Source: Reticulitermes lucifugus (lineage: Eukaryota > Arthropoda > Insecta > Blattodea > Rhinotermitidae). Taken from it: a DNA stretch of 40,413 bases. The DNA lies in contig JAKCWW010002458.1 in NCBI GenBank assembly GCA_026260175.1, forward strand, positions 477-40,889, in the 5' to 3' direction. Of this stretch, positions 1 to 7,560 are shown piece after piece. The notes under the pieces were generated by a model, which searched no databases, was not told the DNA's origin, and was given only the letters and a program-made list of their open reading frames with translations. Both the position numbers and the translations under genes were made by a program. The number at the start of each line of letters is the position of its first letter. Position 1 is the first letter of the stretch.

Positions 1-76
1 GTTCATACAGGTGGGGACTACCGGAACACAATGACATTGTTCATACAGGTGGGGACTACCGGATCACAATCCATGT
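1..76. repeat. Two-copy 38-bp tandem repeat at window edge
   Basis: The 25-base string beginning GTTCATACAGGTGGGG occurs at position 1 and again at 39, with the copies differing from the 25th base onward by only a few changes before diverging near 70. The period is 38 bp. Because the first copy starts exactly at the window edge, the array probably extends to the left. The near identity of the two cores suggests a recent duplication or an active satellite. No coding potential. Confidence 0.85.
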
Positions 77-1320
77 CACAGTAATTTTACATATTAAAAA
101 CACATAAAGGTGCATAAGGACAAACGTGTATTAAAATTTCACCAACACTTTAAAGACGAAAATGAGCATAAATTACATTTATTTATTCAGTTTTTAGTAA
201 TCAATGTCCGTCTCGGTTATAAAAACAATCAGTTAATGTTGTATATGGAAACAAACCACTATATGTTCTGAGTTCCATAAGAAACACATAAATGCACTAT
301 ATGAACAGAACGCGGAATTTTTAAGCTTTAAATTTGGTGTTACATTAAGTAGTCTAACCATTAGTCTTTAAAGAGCTTTCTTGAAAATTACCCTCTGAAA
401 AGTCACCAGACTGATCGTGTTCTATAAACACGTTACATGCTTATTTATGAAAATGTTTATATTAGTCTACTGCTACTACGTCGTAATGCTATCCGATATC
501 CGATAACAATTCACTTCAGCAAAGAGCATTAGAAGGGTCTCCTAATTTCTTAAATCTACGCTTCCCTACCAAAATTTCCAAGATCAATAAAAGGCGTAAG
601 AATAGTATTCCTATCATATAATTCCTAAAAGAAATTTATGAAGAATTGCCGCTTCAGTGGTTCCCTGTCCAGCTTCTATTGTCTTTGATATTGATGCTTT
701 TCACTAACCCTCGCTTCGAAAGAGAGAGCCCTGCCATCCCACTTGAAACATAAAGAAGGTTTCAAATGGGATATTTCTTTAATCCAGATTGATTTCTATA
801 TCCACTGTAATAAAAGTGAAGTGTTATGTCTGTAACGATTCACATCCAAAATTGAACACTCTTTTGGGAGCAGAAAAGTGTTCATGTTTGCCTCATCGCC
901 ATGTTGCTTATGTCGATGAGAACGTGCAAAAACTGACAAGAGGTACAATTTTGTTGGTTATGTACTCTCAATGAACACGTTATGGTAATGTCCTCCACGA
1001 TCGCCTCTCTATCTGTCTGATGATTTACATCTGAAATTAACAAAGAGTTTTCGGTAATAAATATTTGCACTGACAGTTGTCGGACGAATAAAATTCTGGC
1101 AGTTAATATCGATGTAATACATAGATAGAATACATGGAGATCAAATGGAATATCATTTACGTTCTAAAATGAATACGACTGGTACAAAATTGTAAATTAC
1201 TTTTAATACACAGCTTACACCTCTTTAATATCTATAACTTTTAATCGAAGAGTTTTCCGATATGGCGAATACTAAATGACGAATATAATATGATCCATCA
1301 CATTATGCACATAGAATAAA
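77..1320. other. No recognisable feature
   Basis: AT-rich sequence with only short open frames (about 60 codons, both strands, around 789-1070). I see no splice-flanked exon, repeat or RNA signature. Confidence 0.6.
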
Positions 1321-1601
1321 CCACTACTTAAAATATTCCGTTCAACACAACCTGTATTAACTGATTATTTTTACACTACATGTTTCGGTCATTCGACCAT
1401 CATCAGGTGAATAATATATAAAAACTCAATACGAGGCAACAGTGGTAACATTTTTGTTAGACCTCACAAAACTTTTACACTTTTGCCTTACATTCAGTTT
1501 GTATATATTATGCATCTGATGATGGTGGAACGACCGAAACATGTAGTGTAAGAATAATCAGTGAATATAGGTTGTGTTGAACAGAACATTTTAAGTAGTG
1601 G
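1321..1601. mobile_element. Spacer-less palindromic (fold-back) element
   Basis: The reverse complement of the right half aligns with the left half from end to end. Both halves read CCACTACTTAAAAT at the outer tip, then TTCAACACAACCT, then ACACTACATGTTTCGGTC, then CCATCATCAG, then ATAATATATA, and the match continues through the centre near 1461 (TTTTTGTTAG facing CTCACAAAA). Mismatches are scattered and I see no large indel. Each arm also holds a small hairpin: GGTC-GAAT-GACC on the reverse strand of the left arm, with a mutated version in the right arm. No open frame and no obvious target duplication (left flank GAATAAA, right flank AATATTAA). A MITE or fold-back transposon is the usual explanation; family not assigned. 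Confidence 0.8.
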
Positions 1602-1619
1602 AATATTAACCGACTCAGC

Positions 1620-1865
1620 TAAGGTAAAATTCTCCCTATAACCTGCCATGAAAACACAGAGGAGGAGTAGAGGTGTAGCTCTATCTCTTGCTTTAATCTC
1701 GGCGCTAGATGGGGGTGGGTAGTCAACGCCACTCTCCGGCCGCTTTACCCCCGGAAAGAGCCCCGGTATTCACTATAGGAGGCTGCGTGGTCCCCAGGGC
1801 CGGTCTGGACGGATTTTGTGAAGAGAAAATCCCTTGCTTCCATCGGAAATCGAACGCCGAGAAAA
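1620..1865 (-). mobile_element. tRNA-derived SINE, 5' truncated (type of 6211-6492)
   Basis: On the reverse strand this aligns with most of the element at 6211-6492: a box-B-like GTTCGATTTCCGA, then CCGTCCAGACCGGCCCTGG, CAGCCTCCTATA, TTTCCGGGGGTAAAGCGGC, GTGGCGTTGACTACCCACCC, CCATCTAGCGCCGAGATTAA and a 3' end TTTTCATGGCAGGTTATAGG. Box A and the 5' head are absent, so the copy is truncated or its head has decayed. It encodes no protein; the apparent open frames on both strands are repeat reading frames seen widely in insect assemblies. Transcription would originally have used the internal RNA polymerase III promoter; this copy lacks box A. Confidence 0.85.
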
Positions 1866-2067
1866 ACCACAGAAAAAAATATAATTTCCGAATCTGTATA
1901 ATGTGATGAACAATGTGAACAGTAGGTACTTACGTACAATAACTGAAATCTAAGACCATTAAAGGCAAGCACAAGGTCACACAACGCAGTACAGAAATGT
2001 ACATTACCGTGAAACACTTGTTTCCAGTCCCGTGCGTTATACTAGGCTTTTAAATCGATCTCGCACA

Positions 2068-2345
2068 CAAGAAGCAAGAAAAGCAATTTTCATGAAAACT
2101 GTTGTCACTTAGACGACTTAGGCTTGCGTGGCAGGGCAGTATTATAGAATTAGGATGTGTTAGTGTGGACAAGATAAATCTGGCTCTGGATAAGGACCAA
2201 CAGCGGACTCTTTTGTTCATGGCAAGAAATATTTACGTTACACAAATGCGGCAAATTTCTTGACTACAAAAGCGAATATCAGTTTCTCAATACAATTTTA
2301 TTTATGGATTAAGTGAACCAGTCAGTTACGTAGGTATAAGGCGAA
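2068..2345 (+). mobile_element. LINE 3' fossil: C-terminal coding end plus 3' UTR
   Basis: A heavily mutated copy of the same LINE 3' region seen intact at 30525-30862. GACGACTTAGGC near 2112 matches the 'RPLGRLRQRW' coding segment. Around 2166-2260 the frame reads GVDKINLALDKDQQRTLLFM, matching the family's 'GMDWIDLAQDRDRWRALV' block. This is followed by the 3' UTR signature TTTCTTGACTA (2258), TTTCTCAA (about 2282) and TTATGGATTAAGT. Substitutions are frequent and several indels are present, so it is non-functional. It lacks the rest of the element; 5' truncation is normal for LINE insertions. Confidence 0.75.
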
Positions 2346-3865
2346 GACAGAGAGGTAGAAATATGGCAGGACACTAAGATTTGAAATGATCAGTGAACAC
2401 AGGGCAATATAACAATTCAGTGACATTACAACCAGCAGAGCGAGTGATCGAGTTAAGCCTCAAGTGACGTCCGAAATGTTCCTTAGTGAATTCCAGTCTT
2501 CCGCAACGCTTTATGAAGTGAACCAAGGGCACATGCTCTTCGCTAAGACGTTACTGTGCATATCGACTGACATCTGGGGACGCGCTCTTGTGGATTTGTG
2601 TGTTGCCGTAGTGACATGTATGGCAGCTGGCTTAATTTTGCACTTAACGTTACAGTATGGGGCAATAATGGTAGAACTCAGAAGGAGGGATTAATTATAT
2701 CCTGGCAAGAAAAGCCTAAGAGAATATCCACACAAAGGAAACAAATTAAAGAAGCAGGAAACTGAATAAAATCAAAACATAATTTTAAAGCCAAGGAAGG
2801 AAATCCCTACGGAAATGCAAAATACTTCATGATCCTAGCGTATGGAATTGTGTTTTCCTCAGAACAGATTTACAACACTATATAGTGCATTATTTTGCTT
2901 TACTTCTTTATTTTAATTAATACAAGTTTTTCCTTTAAAGGGAACTTTCGAAATTTTCTAAGAAGCAAAAAGATTTGCAGCATTTGCCACAACTTGTATT
3001 TTAAACGTTTCGATTTGCTTCCTATACTAACATGTTGCATGGTTTATTACCATTCTTCAAACGTTTGCAGTTACCGGGGGGGGGGGTACAAAACATTATC
3101 CGCTTTTAAAGAATCTGAATATTAATTAACGTGTTCACGAAATAACGCTACTGGAACACATCCTGATTGGGGCGAAACCAATCCACAGTCCCATATTCTT
3201 AAAAATCCACTATACTCGTAATATTAGCCTCCATAAGTATGGTAGACCTATTTTCAGTCAAATACAATACTTATTGTTTGTTACAATTCTTAACCCGACA
3301 TGTTTTGTACAGTCCTATTCAATATCAAAGATTCTTTAGCTTTATAAACTGCCACTGAGGATTTTATCTGCCTAGGGGCAGCATCCAACATTTTACATTG
3401 AAAAGCTAGCTTAATCTTAAGTCTAAATTTCTTGAGACTAATGAACCCGTTACAATAAACATTATTTTTGAAACAGGTTTAATTACTAATTAAAACTAAC
3501 AGTAATAAACGAGCTGTATTTGATGGAAACTGTGATTACTTCAATAATAATACAAAGGATATGACACTTAAGACTACAGTTTAGCCGCTGATCTACGCTT
3601 GGACTATAATTTAGTCTCCTGCCTTCATGTCTTCACTATCTTTAACCCGCGTGCATCACATGTTCCGAAAATGTCACACCCCACCCCCTTTTAATGTCCA
3701 CCCACCCTAACAAATATTCTATAAGAAGAAACGTGTAAATCGTGACTTTCTCACAATGCACATTCAGCCAGAATCGTGTTCTAAATTATTTCCTCGTTTT
3801 TCGTCAGTGTTCTTTTAGAGTAAGGAAGTAATTTCTGCATAAATATTCGTACCAACAATGTACAT
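2346..3865. other. No recognisable feature; G11 homopolymer
   Basis: Unassigned AT-rich sequence. Short frames at 2464-2694 (76 codons with a hydrophobic central stretch) and 2895-3125 match nothing I know. An 11-base G run at 3076-3086 is the only local oddity; it could give a G-rich structure or be an assembly-sensitive homopolymer. Confidence 0.55.
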
Positions 3866-4175
3866 AACCAGGATAGCTCAGCTGGTATAGTGAATAAGAT
3901 GCGGGTTGGACGGCTTGGGAATTGTAGTTCCGATTTCTGACAGAAGCCGGAGATGTTCTGTACCGCAAAATATCCAGACCGACTTTGGGGTTCACCCAGC
4001 CACCTATTCAATATTTGCCATGGGCTTCTTCCCCCGAATGAAAAGGTGCAGGGCATAAAGCTGGCTACTCATCTCCATTTATTGCCGACATTAACAGAAT
4101 GTGTAGAGCCGCACCTTCACTACGCCATACGCCTTATGGCGTGGAAAGGAAAAACGTTACCTTGACCTTTACATG
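3866..4175 (+). mobile_element. tRNA-derived SINE with intact box A
   Basis: The head reads GGATAGCTCAGCTGGTATAG, with TAGCTCAGCTGG (3874-3885) fitting the polymerase III box A consensus exactly. Box B around 3926-3937 (AGTTCCGATTT) is degraded. The body contains CAGACCGACTTTGGGGTTCA and CACCCAGCCACC, a distant match to the CAGACCGGCCCTGGGG / TACCCAGCC block of the SINE at 6211, so the two types share a central region but differ 3' (here GCATAAAGCTGGCTACTCAT and a tail ending TTACCTTGACCTTTAC). A possible target duplication is TACATAACC (3861) against TACATGACC (about 4169), one mismatch, only suggestive. No protein is encoded. Confidence 0.75.
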
Positions 4176-4344
4176 ACCCATGGTACTAGAAGGTGAGACT
4201 TTACGTTCTGACATCCATCGACTTATTGATCTTATTGTCAACTAAGAAGAATTACCTCAGCTTTTAAGACAAGGATACTATTGTACCAAACTACAACAAA
4301 AGCAATGAAAGTGAATTTTTAAATATCGAGGCGTATCTTTTTAC

Positions 4345-4900
4345 CAGCTACACACAAAATTGTGTTTATCATTCCACTTTCGAGTTTAATTTGATGAGTA
4401 TAAAAGTTGTTGGAAATATTCAATGCAGATTTCGACACAATATATGCCGGCGACTCGCTAGGTGTTCTGCATTCATCTGAGCCTTAGAAGAAATTGGATT
4501 CGGACACTTCAATAGTCACTTACAGACTTCAAAAAAGCCTATGATTAACTTATCAGGAAAGAATATTGCACAATATTCCCGCTGAATTTGGTAAACCTGT
4601 AATATTAGATACGCCAATAAAAATACGTTTAAATGAAATAAGTAGCAGGCTGTAAATTCGGTACATTCAAACTTAATACATGATAAGTTTTATATCTAGA
4701 ATAATCCAAAACAGGTCGCTATTTTACCGAAATTCCTTCTAAACTTTGCTTCAACTTATGCCATTAGGAAGCTGGAAGGAAACCAGAATGAGCTGCAATT
4801 TAAACGGAGCACATCAGCTTCATGTCTATGCTGCTGATGTTGAGTTGGGGAAAGAAAACATGAACACCATGAAGAGAAAAACTCTATTAAATACTACAAA
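4345..4900 (+). mobile_element. LINE reverse-transcriptase fossil (internal domain, YADD reads YAAD)
   Basis: Conceptual reading, switching frames at indels, recovers the central reverse-transcriptase domain of a non-LTR retrotransposon. In order: VVGNIQCRFRHN (family 'IIGDHQCGFRRN', about 4405-4445), a decayed 'IRQILEKKW' stretch, DFKKAYD (about 4528, containing the first catalytic Asp of RT motif A), HNIPAEFGKPV...IKIRLNEISSR (about 4565-4650), LLNFASTYAIRKL (about 4736), then NGAHQLHVYAADVE with YAAD at 4827-4838 where the polymerase motif is YADD. Stops, frameshifts and loss of one catalytic Asp make it dead. Upstream endonuclease and downstream C-terminal parts are missing here. It probably belongs to the same family as the 3' fragments in this window; I believe it is RTE-like, but the clade is uncertain. 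Confidence 0.75.
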
Positions 4901-4917
4901 GTAGTTTATGCGGTCGT

Positions 4918-4972
4918 TTTAATAATCATAATAATAACGATAATAATAATAATTTAATTATTTATTATTAGT
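4918..4972. repeat. AAT-rich microsatellite
   Basis: Interrupted (AAT)n runs with C and G interruptions, continuing into TTTATTATTAG. It lies directly after the RT fossil and before the first copy of the GTGCTGT/CAGCACAGG repeat. Confidence 0.8.
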
Positions 4973-5468
4973 GTGCTGTCAAATCAGCCAATTACACAGT
5001 CAGCACAGGAGCAAAAAAAAATACATCAAATAAACTACAAAGGAAAACACATACAAATAGATAATAAGAAAAAAGCGACTGGTGTACTTTTAAAGTACAA
5101 AGATCAAGAAAAAAATAACTTGTTCCTGAATGTACTGTTAGTATGGTTCAGTTCAATTCAAGTTAAACAAACACACAAATACAGCACAGTTACGCGCCAA
5201 ACAACAGAAAAACAAAAACAAGGTGAAGCAATTATGAGTGCTGACTGAACACCATTATTCAATGCAGTTCCTTGCTACTAGTATGCTGTTACAAAGACAG
5301 CACAGGACCACGAGAGAAAATACTAACCAAAAACAAACGCGTGGAAAATAATAGAATATAATCAAAAAGTAACAATACCAACACAACAAATATAATAATA
5401 ACAATTCAATTGTTATTTATTAACGTGCAGGCTTAACAGCAAAATAACAACAATGCAGGACAAAATAC
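4971..5468. repeat. Three degenerate copies of a short dispersed unit
   Basis: A unit of about 45-55 bp recurs at 4971-5024, 5281-5323 and 5423-5468. Each shows a GTGCTGT-like start (GTGCTGTC, ATGCTGTT, GTGCAGGC), an inner CAGC/ACAGC, an ACAGCACAGGA-like core (CAGCACAGGAG, CAGCACAGGAC, AATGCAGGAC) and an AAAATAC end. The first and third are preceded by TTATTTATTA. The sequence between copies is A-rich and holds a frame of 91 codons (4973-5248) that looks spurious. Origin unknown; could be an old tandem array with inserted DNA. Confidence 0.5.
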
Positions 5469-5483
5469 AAACTAAACTGGCTT

Positions 5484-5680
5484 ATAAATCATTTGAGGAT
5501 GTATGAGTGGGTTTGGATACTGAATTTATCTGGCTTAGGACAGGGAACTGTAGCAATCTCTTACGAACATAGTAAGGAACCTTGGAACTGAATAAACTGA
5601 CGGTAATTTCTTGACTATGAAACCAGCCATTATTTTCTCAATAGGAAGTCTATTTCACGAAGTAAGTTTGAGAGAGAGAT
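5484..5680 (+). mobile_element. LINE 3' fossil: C-terminal coding end plus 3' UTR
   Basis: Aligns with the LINE 3' end of 30680-30862. GGTTTGGATACTGAATTTAT followed by CTGGCTTAGGACAGGGAA (5512-5549) corresponds to the coding block read elsewhere as 'GMDWIDLAQDRD', here broken by in-frame stops. The 3' UTR follows: AATTTCTTGACTATG (5605), TTTTCTCAATAGGAAGTCT and AAGTAAGTT. Clearly decayed, with many substitutions, and 5' truncated. The sequence before about 5484 does not align convincingly. Confidence 0.7.
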
Positions 5681-5924
5681 AAGAGTGCAAAATACCTGCA
5701 TGTAGTGCAAATATTTAAGCGCTGTAAACTTTGACCTTTCCCTGCAGTTCCAGTTTACTTCCTTACTCCGTATTTCCTAATTGTGTAACATGCTTACCCT
5801 GCCTGTAACAGTGTGTACATTTCTTCTGTTTTCCACAAGGCTCGAGACTAGTACTGAAACTTGTTCCAGCGTTGGTTACTGACTCCTACTGGCCTCATAT
5901 TAATTTTGCCTACGATTTAGGCGC

Positions 5925-6065
5925 CCTGGACAACTGATAGAGTATGCAGGGCGGGGTCTGGATTTCCGACCACACGAATGAAAAGTGGTTAACATTTCCC
6001 GGCCTGTAGTCCCTAGAGGGGAGGAAATGGAATGGAAACCCGAGCCGGCGAGAATAAAAACATTG
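5925..6065 (+). repeat. Possible decayed tRNA-headed SINE
   Basis: GCGCCCTGGACAACTGATAG (box-A-like) lies about 30 bases before GGTCTGGATTTCCG (box-B-like), then GC-rich sequence with CCCGGCCTGTAGTCCC and AAACCCGAGCCGG. The GC content stands out from the AT-rich flanks. Box spacing is short and no tail or target duplication is visible, so this is weak; it may be another repeat class. Confidence 0.35.
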
Positions 6066-6197
6066 CGTCTGGCCTCTGTGGATATGTCATCAGTTATTAG
6101 ACAATATAGAGGGCATAGCGTGAGAAGAAGCTGCGGTGAAAATTAATTCAAAGAACACAAAATTGATGTAAATGCAAAAGTATAATTTACGTATGCA

Positions 6198-6505
6198 CGA
6201 TCTCCGGGAGTGGACCGGGATATCGTAGTCGGTATAGGGACTTGCTACGAGTTGGACGGTCCGGGGATCGAATCTCGGTGGGGGCGAGATTTTCAGCACC
6301 CGTCCAAACCGGCCCTGGGGTCTACCCAGCCTCCTGTACAATGGGTACCGAGTCATTTCCGGGGGTTAAGCGGCTGGGACGTGGCGTTGATCACCCACCC
6401 CCATCTAGCGCCGAGATTAAAGAAAGAGTAGAACTAAAACTCTACACCCCCTTTGGGCTTTCATGGCCTGTTCTATGGTGAACTTTACTTTTACGATCTC
6501 TGGGA
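6198..6505 (+). mobile_element. tRNA-derived SINE flanked by 13-bp target duplication
   Basis: The tRNA-like head has box A TATCGTAGTCGG (6221-6232, one change from consensus) and box B GGATCGAATCT (6265-6275). It is followed by CGTCCAAACCGGCCCTGGGG, CCAGCCTCCTGTACAATGGG, TCATTTCCGGGGG, CACCCACCCCCATCTAGCGC and a 3' end CTTTCATGGCCTGTTC. ACGATCTCCGGGA (6198-6210) and ACGATCTCTGGGA (6493-6505) flank it, differing at one base. That is the expected mark of target-primed reverse transcription and puts the element at 6211-6492. The reverse-strand copy at 1620-1865 is the same family. Overlapping open frames on both strands are repeat reading frames, not genes. Confidence 0.9.
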
Positions 6506-6699
6506 TAAGCCAAACACTACCCTCATCGTGAGCAACAAGGTTTCTGTAAATAGAACAGCATTTTTTCAGCCGTTCAAAACATTTTCTCTCTAACATCACA
6601 TTGAGTATTTACTTTCCAAACACTGAGTAGGGAATAAAATATGAAAATGAAAATGTAACACTGCAGTGGCCGAATACATGTTTCAACAAAGCCCTTAAA

Positions 6700-6805
6700 C
6701 ATTGTGACATCTGAGGTTCTCACAGCGATGTTGCTTAAAATTCAATTCCACTGGAATGCGACGTTGTATCGTTGGACGAGCACTTCCCGATACTTGCACC
6801 AAACA
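6700..6805 (+). repeat. Interspersed repeat, VFWDV type (decayed)
   Basis: TCTGAGGTTCTCACAGCGATG is shared almost exactly with 31036. The conceptual reading here is TSEVLTAMLLKIQFHWNATL, then RWTSTSRYLHQTN, against the widespread insect repeat reading 'SEVLTAVTMKSAVFWDV...RRFRGTCCLHLQG'. The repeat class is unknown to me (MITE or LINE-associated). Three other partial copies lie at 14478, 21079 and 31028. Confidence 0.6.
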
Positions 6806-7329
6806 AATAGAGACCCACAGATACCATGTACAGTAAGCCCAATTTTGAAACAAACTTTACAGAAACAGAATTCTGCTGTATCAAAGTAAGTCTGAACAGG
6901 ATTAAGTGATGTTTTGTACATATATTCAGAGCCCTTGAATTCTATAAAGGCAGAAACTTTTCAAGAGGATGAAAGCACAGAATTTCTTAAAAAATGTTAC
7001 AACGTCCAACCTTCTCCATATAACTTAGAACGAAACAGGCAATGTACGTATAACGTAACACTGAGGTGGGTTCGTGTAACCATTGTTGTCGTGGAGAAGC
7101 AGTTTTACATATTCTGAGTGTGTTTTTAGCCTTAGTTATCGAGCATGAAATGCGCATGCACCGTATTATATTGTCATCTGTGGCCTGTCTGGCTATACCA
7201 TATGTTCACTAATTATCTCATAAACGGCACGACTTTCGGAGAAAATCTGAGCGTAAACTATATGGTTTGATTTTCTCTACAACTTTGTCTAACACATGTC
7301 TTTTTCTAGGAAGAATTCAGACAGATATT
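6806..7329. other. No recognisable feature
   Basis: Unassigned sequence with short frames only (6914-7117, 67 codons, no known motif). Confidence 0.5.
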
Positions 7330-7560
7330 GTCATAAATGTGCATATTTCTTCATGTAAAGTACCCGTTATTCTTGTCAGATTTTAATGGAACTTGAACTT
7401 TCTCGACAGATTTTTGAAAAGTACTCAAATATCAAATTTCATTAAAATCCGTCCTGTGGGAGCCGAATTTTTCATGAGGAGAGACGGACAGACAGACATG
7501 ACGAAGATAATAGTCGCTTTTCGCAATTTTGCGAAAGCGCCTAAAAACGAGGTGGAGGTA
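7330..7560 (+). repeat. Interspersed repeat end, 'DGQTDMTK..VAFRNFA' type
   Basis: The translated strand contains DGQTDMTKIIVAFRNFAKAP, a reading frame I recognise as very common in insect repeat DNA, preceded by QISNFIKIRPVGAEFF. It is the terminal part of a dispersed repeat, probably a retroelement 3' end. At 7515-7539 lies a near-perfect hairpin, CGCTTTTCGCAA facing TTTTGCGAAAGCG. The frame stays open to 7770 (125 codons in all), but the codons after about 7555 match nothing, so I do not call a gene. Confidence 0.6.

Noticed and set aside
3420-3470. AAATTTCTTGAGACTAATGA as a further LINE 3' tail
   Set aside because: Only the TTTCTTGA word matches; the downstream TTCTCAAGAAGGACTCTG block and GTTA end are absent.
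3866-3950. Possible tRNA gene (TAGCTCAGCTGG box A)
   Set aside because: Box B is degraded, the arms do not pair as a cloverleaf, and a SINE body follows directly.
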